Below are positions 1 to 13,335 of a DNA stretch of 64,000 nt, in pieces (the first letter of the stretch is position 1; every line of letters begins with the position of its first letter). Source of the DNA: Acestrorhynchus altus (lineage: Eukaryota > Chordata > Actinopteri > Characiformes > Acestrorhynchidae); contig CM067512.1 of the NCBI GenBank assembly GCA_034509495.1, positions 5,737,459 through 5,801,458 of the forward strand. Reading direction: 5' to 3'. The position numbers and the translations under genes were made by a program. The notes under the pieces are model-generated. The model was not told the origin of the DNA. It saw only the letters and a list, made by a program, of their open reading frames with translations, and ran no database searches.

Positions 1-480
1 TTAGACACTGGCTCTTGGCATAAGGGGGCATAAAATTGCTTTCTCCTCTGCCCTATAAAAAGGCTCTCAGAGGCTACTTTTGGGTAGTGTACCAACGAGA
101 GATTGTTGACTACTAGACATGTCTCTAAGACACAGTCAAAGACATGTTGCCCAGCTGACAAACATCAAGACGGGGTATTTCAATCCTACCTTTGCTGTGG
201 ACAGACACACTGCACCAACTGCTGGTGAGATTTGGGGAGTCATTGTATATGACAGTCAGTCGCCCCAATAGTGATATAAGGGGTATTTATTGGTCAGGGG
301 CTTTGAAGGACATCCTACGGCCTCTCATTGCAGGGCTTCAAACTGGCATTTTTCAGCAGGATAATGCTCCCCAGGAAATGTCTCTGTCAGATTGCAGCAC
401 TTCCAGATTTATTGCCAATTAAGCATTTATGGGACCAGCTCAGATACCAGCTTTAATATTTAATAGCCAGTTAAATATTT
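1..480 (+). mobile_element. Tc1/mariner-like transposon remnant, cut by the window edge
   Basis: TTTTTCAGCAGGATAATGCT (348-367) translates to FQQDNAP, the region of the second catalytic Asp in Tc1-type transposases. The segment ATTGCCAATTAAGCATTT (413 on) with GGGACCAGCT recurs in the copy at 62690-63130, so both belong to one family. A 76-codon open stretch at 192-422 is part of the fossil. Frames are broken, so this is a dead copy. Confidence 0.7.
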
Positions 481-2834
481 AGAAATCTAAAAATGACAGA
501 ATTTTCTGATTTTCCTGATGAACTCTAAGGTCTGGAAGCTTCTCACTGGTACTGCTGTTTTGGTTGATGACTGATTAATATGGAAGGCTTATACAATATT
601 CAAAAATATGAGAAGGCCGATACGGAGTCGAACACAAGCGCTCATAAAAAGCACAATGTATTCTAAATACAGGGGAGAGCACACCATCGGAAAAAATCTG
701 TTCCTTTTAGTTTTTTTTTTTATTCCTTTTAGTTTATTTTCTGTTAGGTACATTTAGAAACCTTTCTGCCATGGAAGCTGATTGATTGAGAGACGTTCAA
801 ACCACGTTGTTATCTCGCTACAACAGCGTCACTCCAATGAATAGAGTAAATACCAGCAGAAACTCATTTAATAACGTACATGATCTGAGCAAAAGTGCAA
901 AACCCGAAGGTGGATCAGTCAGCTTTTCGTTGCCCAGGATGAGGGCCAACTGCAGGACACAGTGACTCGATAACAGTGGGGAAACATCAATCTGGTGATC
1001 TGGTCAGGGCTCGTTGTAGCTCAGGGAAGTGTTCCTTTCATGTTTGTGGTTTGGGGATTATCTGAGACTGAGGCTGGTCAGCTTGTGTAAGGAGCTGGAG
1101 AAGGAGCTGCTGGCTGTGTAGTGAGTGAGTGGAGTTCGTTGGTGCGGCGAAGTAACAAGCAACTATTTACAGAACTATTAATTCAGCTGAAGGAAATGCT
1201 AACATTAAAACATATTAAATACAATGTTCACTGCTCAGTTAATTAAGCAATACACTGCAATCGCAGACTCGAGGTCGTGTGTTACTGTAAATAACAGCAC
1301 GGCTGTGATGAAACATGACACTTTCCTTCAGCTTGTGTCTGCTGCATCACAACTCTGCTGTTATTTCACCATAACATGACCTCGAGTGCTTTATTTAGAA
1401 CCATTTCTTCACTGTTATTAAATTTTCGAAACAGTCTTCGGTGTAAGAAACTCCTTCTTGATCTGCCAAATTCCAAGCTAGGATCTAATATTACCTCAGG
1501 GTTTCTACGGGCTGTTTTTCCACTGAGCTGAAAGAGTGAAGTTTAGAGGTTTAGAGACGGCTGCAGTGTACTGCTGTTAAATACGTAATTTGAAGCATTT
1601 TATGGAAATGTCATAGCCACAACTCATATTCAGTGATCATAATGAACACACCACTAACAATACCAAACGCCTTTTACTGTTCCTTACATGTCATTTATAA
1701 CAGCACCTGGAGAGCCCTGATTAAAGCCTTTGTCTTATCTCCTCTTTGCTACGAGACATATTGGGCTGTCGTGCAGACAGTGTAGGCACTTCACTTGCAT
1801 TCCTTTGATTTAGCACTCAGCTCAGGTGTCATCAAACTGTTGTGTTTCTGAATGATGCAGCCATGGGCTGAAATGTACAGTGCAGGTTTGGATTCTAAAG
1901 ACGCTTTTGAAACATGAGAGAAGTGAGTCATTCATCAAAGAAAAGGAGAGTTAAGAATTTAGAGTATCTGCAGTAAAAATCTCGACAGGCTCTCTTAGAA
2001 GAGTGGATAACATCAATAGGCCACGTCGAAGAGTTCCACTTTGCCACACCTGCTGAAAGGTCTACAGCGGACGGGGAATCAAAGCGACTGAATGCAGAAG
2101 ACTGAAGAAAAGTACTGAAAACCGACAAGGAGTCTTTTCCCACAGATACTGGGCCCCAAAAAAAGTCTGCCACTCTGTTCTTTTTGAAAATGAGAATTTC
2201 CTGACTGTTCAATTGTTTATAGAATAGATCAATCATTTTTAGTGTAGTGTAGAGTTTAATGTGATATATAAACACAAAGTTTTAAACTCTCACGTCTGTC
2301 TGTTTATAAAATATTTGAAATGCATGACTGGTATTAGAATAGAATAGAACTAGTTACTAGTGCATCTCAACAAAATGTCCATCATTTCAACCTAAAAGTT
2401 AAACTGTCTTATTTTATATTCATGTGTGACACCTTTCAAGCATTTCGTTACTTTTACCTTTAATCAGTATAACTCAGACTTAAAGACAAATTCAGACTCA
2501 TATTAGAATATTATTATATTATTACAATGGATATATTATAGAAATTGAACTTTAGTAAATGCCTAATCAGACAGTTTCAAAATTACAACAAAAACGTTGA
2601 AATATATCACTTTAAATGTATTGAATATAATATAACTGTTTACATTTTTAAATAAAATTATGAACTTTATAAGAATGGACATTCAAAATAGATGTTTTCG
2701 TCAATCCAATCCGAGCCTGTTATTGCTGAGTATCAGCTAATGCTGATCCAATCTGTGTCTATTAATAATGTGCTGTTAATTAATACTGAAGTAACAATTC
2801 ATAAGCAACTTTATAGGGCGTTTATTATCTTATT

Positions 2835-2836
<2 letters not shown>

Positions 2837-2900
<64 letters not shown>
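2837..2900. repeat. (TG)n microsatellite
   Basis: About 32 uninterrupted TG units followed by CGTGTGCATG. The Cys/Val-rich open frame across it is a repeat artefact. Confidence 0.98.
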
Positions 2901-2905
<5 letters not shown>

Positions 2906-4670
2906 GCATGTTGATTGTACTGCTATTTGTTGTTTGTCGACTACTTGTGTGAAAAATGTGTAAATCTTGTTCTGATCTTCTTCAGAGCTGGTTTAAGAAC
3001 AAAGAAAGGCGTTGGGTTCTCCAGTCAGTAACACAGCCCTGTTTCAGCAGTAGTTGCAGGTATGATGTTATGTTGTCATGTTCCATTGTAAAACAGTCAT
3101 CCTGCAGAGTACTAATACTTTATATTCCCTTTGAGACGTTCTTGAAGGCTGTCGTGGCTGCACTCTGAACACCATGGTTAAAACAGAGACTTGGAACTAG
3201 ATCAGGACTAAAATAGCCAATCCATTAAAATATGCCTGGATCAGCCTTGATCCAAATAAACTGGATCAGACAAAGACATCACTATTTTTTTTCACAGTAT
3301 TAGAATTGGGAATTTGAACTGAATGTATTTAATTCTGCACTTTCAGCCGAATTAGAGTGAAAAATAAAATAAAACAATATTTTTAAACAAACAAATATTT
3401 ACATGTGTTTATGTAAAAATCCTGATTAGTCTATAAGATATGAAACAGCAACATTAAAAGCATTAGGGAAGCAATCTTTCCTGAGCAGAGCACAGGGAAA
3501 GTTTTTTTTAGCATGAAGAGAGTATGTCCCGTCCTGTCCTCTCCTGCGGAGCGTGTATCCGACCCTCGGGGGTCAGTATGTGTTCCTCACACCGCCCCCC
3601 TCTTCCACCTGCCCCATCAGCACAAACATGACCGCGCGGCCGCGGGAGACTCCATCAGTGAGCATCCTAATGCACTGCAGTGATAATGCTGACTGAGCTA
3701 AAGTGGAGAGGAAGCAGCAGAAAGATGAATACAGTCTCCCGGCACTGATCGCACTGTGGACTTCTTCCCGGTCCAAGTGTAAACACCGAGTGCCAAGTAA
3801 AACTTAGCTTACTTTTATAGAGAAGAATGGAAATATCAGGGAGTTAGTTAATAAAGCAGGATTTCTAAAGCTAGATAACTGTCGTCAAAACTGTGGGTCC
3901 AAATTGTTCCTTCTCTCTTCTTCTCTTGGGTGGTCCTGATGATGGGCTTAAAGTGCAAGTATTTGTCATCTACAACCTTGTAGCATTTTGTCAAAAAAAA
4001 GTTATATATCTACTAAAAAAATTCAATTTTGGGGGCACCATCACACTGAAGACTTGTCTTCTGCTGTTTCATTTCATTTTCAGGATACTGCACATGAATT
4101 GCAGACATATGGGATATGATATCAATATGTGGGAGACTCTTGCATCTTCCAGGAGATGTGAGATGTTTGGCTTTATATAGTAAATAGTCATAATTCAGTG
4201 CTGGAGTTTAATACAGGCTGGCACAGTTGGGGCGTTCTTCATCATTTTTAATCTGTTTTGTTTGGTCCACCTTCGTCCTTTCAGATCAGTTCAGAGTCAG
4301 TTGACTTTGCAGCCCACCGGGATTTTTCTCGGCTCTACTTAAAGCCAGTCCATCACTGGTCATGGCAACCAATGGATGCTTGGAATGCCACAGTGAAGGC
4401 ACGTGTCAGTAAGACTCTCGAAATACAGAACCATTTCACACCAAAGCACTCGGACTGACTGTTTACATCTCAACCACTGAATTATGCCCACATTTTGGAA
4501 AATAGGTGGAATTCCCATTTCAAGTTATGCAGCACTTCTGAGAATTCTTGCTTCGTGAAAATTCCCTGCAGGTACCTTCAAATGTTACACATGTGCTGTA
4601 TGTTTGTACAGACGTAGAACAGTATTTGTGAGGTTGTACTTTATGCCTGAAGTGAAAGAGTTCTGTTTAT

Positions 4671-4678
4671 GTTTATTT

Positions 4679-4754
<76 letters not shown>

Positions 4755-4755
4755 T
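4671..4755. repeat. (TTTA)n followed by (TG)n
   Basis: A TTTA tetranucleotide array (to about 4712) runs directly into about 17 TG units. Confidence 0.97.
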
Positions 4756-4875
4756 GCATTCTTATGTAGCTCCAGAGCAAACCACTGTGTTCTTGTTGAG
4801 GTCAAAGCAGAGAAGTATGTATCCTCACTAGGCTTTGCTGCCCCGCCTTTCCTTGTTGGGGTCAGCGAGAGCTTG

Positions 4876-4876
<1 letters not shown>

Positions 4877-4917
<41 letters not shown>
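4877..4917. repeat. (TG)n microsatellite
   Basis: About 20 TG units, 130 bp from the preceding TG tract. Confidence 0.97.
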
Positions 4918-4919
<2 letters not shown>

Positions 4920-5460
4920 GTATATTCCCACCAGCAGCCTTGCTCTGCCTTGGTCAGGGTCACAGCAGAGGCTGGTCACAGGGTTTGATTTGTCAGGAGA
5001 TAAATGATGGCTCCACATCTGGAAGAGTTTGGCAAATAAATAACATGCGATGGCTCATACATCATCTGCTTCCCTCACTCTGCCAGCTGAGGGGGAGAGA
5101 AAATAAATTCTTATTATAACCTTGGGGAAGCACAACACAGAGTGCAGAGCGGGGTGGTGGTGGATTCCTGGGGCGAAAGCTGCTCTTTGTCAAGTGCACA
5201 GCGTTATAAATGGCAGGCGATCGTCACGTCCTAAAGCTGGCTTGCCGTGGCGGCCTGATCTACAGCGTGGGCTGCTTGTATTGTGATAGACGCTCCAGCG
5301 GTGGGCCGTGTGCTGTGGCTTCCCACAAATACACTCCCACCACCTGACAGCTATGTTATATGTCCATTTAAATGCATCTGCAGTGGTCAGTCACTCTAAG
5401 TTTGACATTAGGGGTGTAATCAGTATATTATGTGTTGTGGTTCATTTTGTGTTGTGTTTA

Positions 5461-5548
5461 AACCCTGACCACTAGAGAGCAGAGTTGTACATCTTCAAAT
5501 CCCACTGATGTGATTGCAAAAAATGGAACTTTCCTTTAACTCAGATTT
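5461..5548 (+). repeat. unnamed dispersed repeat, copy 1
   Basis: CCACTAGAGAGCAGAGTTG followed by CTTCAAATCCCACTG and ending TTTAACTCAGAT aligns by eye with 49419-49510. Family not recognised. Confidence 0.65.
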
Positions 5549-6844
5549 AACAGAATAGCCTTTCCAAAGAACAAGTGGGTTCTTCAAGGGTTCTTTAATA
5601 AAGACAGTGTTTATAGAAAACCATTCCTCAAAAAACATGAATATTTAAGGGTTTTAAGGGTTGTTTAAAGGTTCTCTATGATAGATCAAACTGTGAACTG
5701 TGAGTACTTATTTAATCCCCGTTTTTAATATAACCCAGCATTTCCCCCTCTTTGCTCATAGGTGTGTTTAAATCAAAGGCTGTAAACTCTGTCAAAACAT
5801 CCCGCACTTTACCAGACGACAGAAACAGGGCTTCTTTTCCGCAGAGCCGCGTGGGGCAGGACTTAAACAGCCTGGCTAATTGCTCGGCTAAGAAATGCGA
5901 GTGAAATGGAAATCTAATAAATTGTGCCTTCTGCACATCACAGTCTGAGGGAATCTAACAAGGAGCCAATTATAAAGCAGTGAAATGTGATGTGCTCTTC
6001 TCACCAGGCCCTGGCTTTAATCAAGAATCATTTAATTAAGCGCTTAACACACTCAAGTCAGTACTGCTGGGCCTCCACGACGGCAGAAGTGCGGAGAAAA
6101 CACAGCCGCATGCTTTTCCAGCAGACGGGGCAAAGATGATTCAGACTAATTTGTTTGAGCCGAGCCTCAGCCGCCGCACATTACGCCTGTTGGTTTATAT
6201 TGACGCAAGAATTGATGTACAACATTTCATATCAAAGAGTTTGTGGACACGATGCCTCGAGTATAAAGTTAAGGTTGATTAGGCTGTGTTGTTTTTGTGA
6301 TACACTCTTAAAGGGCAACGGCAGCAGCTTAGTTAGAGAAGATACAGGAACGTGTTCCTGTACGAGGGTTACAGTGAGAGCAGCTTAAATGACCAATGAC
6401 GAACCAACACATTCGCTATCGGCCGTGGTCCAACTCCGCTGCCATAGCACTAATGTGCCGCTACAGGCCTCATTTTACAAATGCTTTTTTAATATATATT
6501 TTGGAAGATATTCCAGTTTAATTATCAGTGGATTCCCTAAAACCACTGCTATAAAATTAAGGTGCTACCAAAAGGTCTTTGAGCAATGCCAGAGTAGAAC
6601 CACCCTTCTGTCCATAAGGAAGCATTTTAATAGAAAGGTTTAAGTGTGAAGAGCTTTTAAATTAGTTTTAAAGCTTTCCATCAGGAGAAGACTCTTTCAA
6701 AGGCCTTTAAGATGCCTTCAAAAGATTTGCTCACATTCACATCCCTCTGTTATGTGTCTTTTTGGAACCAGGTGTGGTTCTTCTATGGCATTGCTCCAAG
6801 AACCCTTGGTTAGGCTTCATACTACTCTTCAATATAAGATAATG

Positions 6845-7095
6845 ATACTTTTTAACCCACTGTGGGGTGGGTCCTCCACATTTAACCCATGCTCACACAG
6901 TGATACACACTAGGGGCAGTGAGCACACGTGCCCAGAGCGGTGGGCAGCCCTATCCTTAGCACCCAGGGAGCAGCTGGGGAGTTCAGTGCCTTGCTCAAG
7001 GGCATTCAGTCATGTCCTGCCTGTTCAGGGATTCAAACTGGCAACCTTCCAGTCACAAGGTTGGCACCCTAACCACCAGACCACAGCTGCAGTGA
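6845..7095 (+). repeat. SINE-like fish repeat
   Basis: The stretch holds GAGCGGTGGGCAGCC, GGGAGCAGCTGGGGAGTTC, TGCCTTGCTCAAGGGCA and GGCACCCTAACCACCAGAC. I know this word order from abundant fish short interspersed elements, where a tail of this kind precedes a CTAACCACCAGACCAC end. No open frame. The subfamily is uncertain. Confidence 0.65.
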
Positions 7096-8409
7096 TGTCG
7101 AAGCTCCATATCTCAGAATACAGAGGTTTTAACATGGTCATACAGTGACCTCAACAGTAGCTCTCGATTTCAAACCATTTTTCATCAGTAGTTCAGTTTA
7201 GTTCAGCCAGAGTTAAGGGATGGCCTAAGAAAATGCCTCCTAACAAACACAGTAAGCGTGCTGACCTAGTGTGTGAACATCTCTTGACAGGGACCTGCAC
7301 TGTGCTGTTATCCCTTGCTTTTGGCTAGGAGGTGAAATAATTGGACGGACTGGATTCTGACAGTTCCTGCTACAGGTAAGAATGTTAGTTTACAGAGACT
7401 CCCTGATGGGGTATCCAGTAGAAGGAGGAATAAGTGCAGAAGGTAGAATTACAGATGAGATTCAGGTTTGAACTTGGCTTGTAACGGATGAGGTAACTGA
7501 GGCCTCTACAGTCTACACAGACTCTACACCTCTTCAGTTATTAAAACAATCTGTAGAATTTAACTTTAATGTTATTTAATAATTATATTAAAATCATCAA
7601 TATTGAAAACAATGAGAGTGTTGCGTGTCAACCCCACCACCCTCCCCACTGTAGACTGGGTTTTGCATCTCTGCACAAGCCACCAACGCTTTCCTTTCAT
7701 CTCCTAACACCACATTTCCCTACCAGTGTAACATGTTTCATTTGCATGTTGCTCTGGATAAGATGCAAAAAATGCATTTTAAAATAAAACCTTGAAAAGG
7801 GGACTCCGTAGTGAAGCAGCTGTCCCCATAAATACTGTGCATGACAACCCCGTAGACCAATGTTGACCTTTCTCTTGTTGGATGGCCCTCCATCTCCCCT
7901 CAATACTCAGAGCAATTATGGCCAGTGTGGCTTTTATTTAAACTGGCAGGTTGTGCCCACCTACAAGTGTGTGTTCTTTAAAATTAATGACGTGAAATTC
8001 ATTCAGTCTGTTCAAAAATAAAGGGTCACCATTGTTATTTACAGTGCATTACAGACCTTTTATGATCATTCATATTGTATTATCAGTGTCTAAACATGCT
8101 GGGTATCTTGTGGTCTTTCAGAAATCAGCCTTTGTCGGTCATACGTTTATTGCATGTGATGATACTGAACCGCCGTGTGTGTGGTATTGTTCCAGTAAGC
8201 CTTGCAGTGAAAGTGTGTTTTCATCTTTGGTAGCATTTAAAGCAGTAAAAACAGAAAATAGAGAGAAATGATATTGAAACAAACTCAATAAGGATGTCAG
8301 ACACTGATCTTTGGATAAACAATCATTTATTAACAACATTCAAATGACCTGATTAAAGGAAGATGGACTCTATCTCGTACGTGGATATTACCAACGATCT
8401 TGCTTACTG

Positions 8410-8500
8410 CAAGTGTTTATAGAATAGAATGAAATAGAATAGAATAGAACTTTATTAATCCCTTGGTAGGGTTCCTTCAGGGAAATTAAGGTTCCAGTAG
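8410..8500 (+). repeat. LINE-tail-like fragment
   Basis: (ATAGA)-type pentamers lead into AACTTTATTAATCCCTTGG and CAGGGAAATTAAGGTTCC. The pattern ...TTTATT.ATCCC...GGGAAATT is common at 3' ends of fish retroposons. Confidence 0.5.
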
Positions 8501-8859
8501 CAGCAAAAATGATTGAGCTTATGATAAGCTTATTCATATGCTTATGATCAGTCCAGAAATCAGGCTGTAAGGGCCACAGATGCTTCATGGAGGATTTTTT
8601 TTTTTACATTTCCACAGAAGGAGTGAGAAAATGTAAGCTGGATGTTATGTTATGTTATGTTTGTTTTGAATAAAGTGTCCTTCGCTTGTATTTAAATCAT
8701 CCTCCCAGCCTTGGAATCCAGCAGCAGTCCGAGCGAACTGCGGGCGGTTATTCAGGACTACACTAAGCACATTCAGATCGGTCCAATTGCTGCAGCGTTA
8801 CAGACAAAATGTGAAACTTAGCTCTTGATGGTCCTGTCTTGGCTGCTGTCATTTCCCTG

Positions 8860-9300
8860 AGTGTCATAAGACTGTGTGATTACACAAGCTGGGAGTTTAA
8901 AACCCCATCGACTTGCAGGGGAACGGTTATTCCAGGAGCTGTCAATTAGCGAAGGCCCAGCTCACCAGCCGATCACTCACGTCCTGCTCATAAAACTATT
9001 ACACATTTCACCACTCAAATGATTCCGAGGCATCATGTTAATGAGAGACTTTGACTTATAAATTTGCACCTGTAACCTGCAGACATGTAGCCCCGGCGCC
9101 TGAAAAATTACCTCGATGGTGCACAGTGCCATGGAAATTTATCTTTGCAATGATTTTATTGCATGGTTACCTTAGGCAATTAAATCAATAAATCTGAACT
9201 GTCAGCATCTTGGTTCCATGCCAGGCAGAAATGAAAAGCTCAGATTCGGTAAATAAAAGGCTTTTGACACATCATTCGGGATATTATTTAGCAGGTGGAG
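8860..9300. promoter_or_regulatory. possible conserved non-coding element
   Basis: Mixed-composition, repeat-free sequence rich in homeobox-type cores (CAATTAG, GCAATTAAATCAATAAATC, TTTTATTGCATGG). It looks unlike the surrounding decayed DNA. This is inference from texture only. Confidence 0.25.
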
Positions 9301-10684
9301 TTCGTAACCGGCCCAAAGGAAGGGAAAGGAGCGGGGTGGGGTGAGGGGCTTTATTGGCCGAATTAAAGAAGCTCAGCGTATTCTTATGCACGAAGAAGCG
9401 CATAAATTAATCAGGCATGCTTGAGCTTACACATTCTCCAAGTGATGAATAAATAAGGAGCCATTAGTTTCATAAAGAACGCGCTGTTATGAGGACCAGT
9501 AACCACAGGCTAATTTATATGAAAACGTGTAGTCTGTGTGATCACATGGATTTATTATACGAGGGAAATACATATATTAAATTCAAGGTCCCTCCTGACT
9601 TTGTGCTGACATCAGCGCAATTGCTGCGTTCTGCCTGTTTCTTTCTTCTTCTTCTTCTTAAGTCCTGTAGGAAACCTATTCATAAGAGTCGTTAATGAGG
9701 CCAAAGGCACCTTCTAACAGTTCTTCTTCATCCATCGTCAAAACGACTAATGCCAACTACATTGTCAACTGTGATACAGTTGGACCGTTAGTTCTGTCCA
9801 TAAATGGACAAACATGCGTGTCTGTGGTAATGCTAGTATCTGTTTGGATTGTATATTTCCAGTAAGTTACACTGTAGTTTTGTTGATGAAGCCTCTGGTC
9901 CTCTGGCTGGATGTAAGTTATGTTAATTGGGGGGAAAAGTGTATTTATTTGTTTATTTTATTGTTTATAATGAGAAAAACGGAATAAATGTGGGATGAAT
10001 AAATTATTGTATACATACATAAATCCAACATGCAATAATGCAATAAAACAGCAACAGAAAATAAAGGCAGTATATTTCAAATATGGTATCTTATATGATC
10101 TTAATGAATACAGGTGTGATCGTAATACATTCAAATGTTTTCAGAATCAGAATTACAGAAAAGGTTCTGCCCAGCACTGGGTTATCTAACTAACTCTCGC
10201 TGCTGTTTGTTTTGTAGATGTAATTATTTAACTCGGATAATTATCTTTAGGTGCCAGCTCCGTCTGTGAAACTGCAGCTGGATGCTAATGAAGCTCGCAG
10301 CAGTGTTTTTATTTTTTTGGCTGCGAATTCTAGTTAGACTATTGTATGTGTTGACATGGCCTTAATGCAGTTTGTCCACTCATTGGCTCCTGAAGGCTTG
10401 GCCAGTGGGAAAGCTCACTTGGTGGTTTTTTACCCAGATATGTGTGAAAAGTGGTGAGTGTGGCATTAGAGTCAGTGTGTTAGACTTTGCAGCCCTGCGA
10501 GAATGAAAGGGAAGACTATCATTGTGATACTTACGCATGAAATAAAGAGGAATTCAAATAAATAGACAAATGTAATTCTTAAAAATGATTAGGTGTCTAG
10601 TAGTCGTTCAAATGCAAACGGCTTTTAGGGCTGAAATGTGAAATGAAAACCTCTTTCAAACGCTTCCTTTTGGCTCATACCAGT

Positions 10685-10690
10685 TTTATT
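10685..10690 (-). terminator. candidate distal polyadenylation signal AATAAA
   Basis: TTTATT on the plus strand reads AATAAA on the minus strand, in GCTGAATAAAACTG. It sits at the low-coordinate end of a U-rich stretch that resembles an mRNA 3' end. Nothing gene-like follows. Confidence 0.4.
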
Positions 10691-12229
10691 CAGCATTTTT
10701 ATACAGACATTAAACATTTAAAAACAGCATAACTACATCTCAGTTTTTGTTCATTACATTTGACAGTTTTATTATAAAATAAACATACAATAGGCAAAAA
10801 AGAATGATAAAAAAATTGCCGAACTTGTGCAACACATTGGAAATACAAAGCTAACCAGGCAGGAAGAATCTTTGATACATAACGTATTTTAAAATGAATT
10901 CTTACAACTATACATGTAGAAATTCATAGCATTGCAGGTACCCTGCTCTGTACAAAGAAAGAAAAAGGGAAAAAAAACCAAAAACAAATAAACAAACCAA
11001 AACTAAAGTCTACAGCATGCCAGAACACGGAAATCTTCTGTCATTGCAGTTACTGTGTACAACATTTTTAATGGTCCATACCCCAATGAGATAAAGGCGA
11101 TTTACTTGGAGTATAAACCCTCTGCTTTCCTCAGGTTAAATCAACATCCTTTAGACGATAGGTAGCACTGAAGCTTCACGGATCTGACTTGTTTCGCTCG
11201 CAGGTTAAATAGCTGACCTGCATCAAATGTCCGGTCACTCGAGTAGCGAGTTTAAAAGTGTTGGTAGAAAGTTTTCCACATGTTTCTTTGCCCATAATTA
11301 CAAAACCTACACTCATAAACATCTGTATCTCTTACTCGAAATACAACTTCTAACATACTCCTACGTGACAGAGATTACAGTGGTCACATTTCTAAAACCA
11401 AGAGGAAAACATCCATACTGTTCTCATCGTTTCCTATAAGGCTAAAAACACCTGCTCTTTGGAAAATCGCTTCAGGTTTGATTTGAGTTCCAGCTGCTAG
11501 CAGGAGCTGGAATTTCTACATCACATATGTATCGTACTTCGAGACATTGCCTTTTGGTTGGATTAATGGCCGTTAAAAAATCCACGTTAAAGGGATAGTT
11601 CAACATTTTCTTGTTTCTACAACCCACTTCACTTAACCCAGAGTCAGAAATATCCATCAGTGATCATTTCTCCCGCTCACGCAGCCTGATGAAAACGTGC
11701 GCAAGCAGAGCCTCTGAGCAGAGGTGGGCGAAGTCGATTTATACGTGATTACAGAAATGAAATAACAATGATGTGGTTATTGTGCGGCAATATTCGGCTC
11801 ACGTTAGGTAAGCTGTTTACACTTTGCAGCAACGTGGTTTGCGGATTGCGGTTGGGATTGGGTGACAACTGCATCATCCCAAATGATCCCGATCATATTT
11901 CGAGGGGGAAAAAGCATGTGATTTCCATACTCGTACACAAAGTGGACATAAACGTACTGAGTTGTGACCAGCAGGAGTGAATAATTGCTGAGATTGAAAG
12001 AGATTTGATGCATGTTTAAAACTGCTGTAATTTAGGTCATAGAGGGATGCAGGGATGTAAAACTGGAGATACACTTAGCTGATAAGTGTGACTGGAACTC
12101 ACACCTGGACACAACTGAGATATGAAACGCATTAATGCAAAGTGTAAACAAGCTCAAAACCCCATTATGGGTGGGATAGCTTTACACAGGGAGGTGGAGT
12201 AAAGTACAGGTCTGTGGAAAATGTGAAAG

Positions 12230-13335
12230 AACCTCGTAGTATGATGCATCAAACCCTTAAGATTTTCCAAAGGACCTCTGAGAAGGACAGAACATTAGGC
12301 AAATTTCAGTTCATGAGAATGAATTCCCATACGCTAAGAAAGAACTAAGGCTATGTTCACATGGCAGGAAAAGGTACAGCCTGTCATTGTGGATAAGACG
12401 GTATTTTGTTTCACAAGGATCTAATTACTGGCATCTAAGGAGATGAAACTGAAACTGAAACTTGGGATCAGAACTATCAAACGCATAATTAAAAAGTGGA
12501 AGGACAGTGGGGATCTTCGAGGAAGGAATGTGGTGTGAAACAATCTTGAATGATCACTTAAATGTTTGGTGAAATCGAATCGTAGAGACACAAGAGAGGA
12601 ATATATTTAATAGTGAAAGTAAGAGCGGAGGGAACTTAAGGGATTGGGACAAAACAGCTGTGTAGCCTTAAGAGCACCACTAATTAGAGAAGCCAAAGCA
12701 GTTTCAATTTGCTAGGGAGCAGAAAGTTTGGACTCAGTGGACGAAGGTCATGTGGTCTGATGATTCCAGCATGATGGGCACATCAGGGTAAGAATAGAGG
12801 TGGCTGAAGTGATGCACCCATCATGCCTAGTGCCCACTGTCCAAGCCTGTGGGGGCAGTGCTATGACCTGGGGTTCCGCTACATTATGTGCTCAAAGAAT
12901 GAGGTCAGCTGACTATCGGAATAAACTGAATGACTAGGTTATTCCATCAATGGATTTTTCTTCCCTGCTGGCACGGGCATATTCCAAGATGACAATTCCA
13001 GGATTCTTCGGGCTCAAATTGTGGAAGAGTGGTTCAGGGAGCATTCAACAGCATTATCACACATGGATTGGCCACCACAAAGTCCAGACCAGAAGCTGAG
13101 ATGAGAATCTTTGGGATGTGCTGGAGAAGGCTTTGCACAGTGGTCCAAATCGCCCATCAATCCAAGATCTTGGACAAAAATGAATGCAACTCTGGACAGA
13201 AATAAATGTTGTGACAAGCAGAAGCTTGTGGAAATGATGCCCCAGTGAATGTGTGCTGTAATCAAAGCTAAAGGCAGTGCAATGAATTATTAGAGTGTGT
13301 GACCTTCTTTATGGCCAGGAAGTATATTTGTGATT
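12230..13335 (+). mobile_element. degenerate Tc1-like transposase fossil
   Basis: On the plus strand, decayed frames give QWTKVMWSDDSS (from about 12737), EEWFREHSTALSHMDWPPQS (from about 13024) and ENLWDVLEKALHSGPNRPS. These match the order W..V.WSDE ... WPPQSPDLNP ... ENLWD of Tc1 transposases. Stops and frameshifts interrupt it. It lies antisense within the probable aff3 3' UTR. Confidence 0.8.

Larger units (their letters stand above)
481..6840. other. downstream flank, no gene seen
   Basis: This is AT-rich DNA with short open frames that lack conserved motifs. It holds microsatellites at 2837, 4671 and 4877, and a dispersed repeat copy at 5461-5548. Nothing else was recognised. Confidence 0.5.
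7096..10669. other. downstream flank, no gene seen
   Basis: No conserved open frame. It contains the LINE-tail-like piece at 8410-8500 and a possible conserved non-coding stretch at 8860-9300. Confidence 0.5.

Noticed and set aside
4669..5018. Cys/Val-rich and Thr/His-rich open frames across TG repeats (also at 2692-2952, 25186-25592, 55164-55440, 61387-61581).
   Set aside because: Dinucleotide repeats create stop-free frames; no flanking coding signal.
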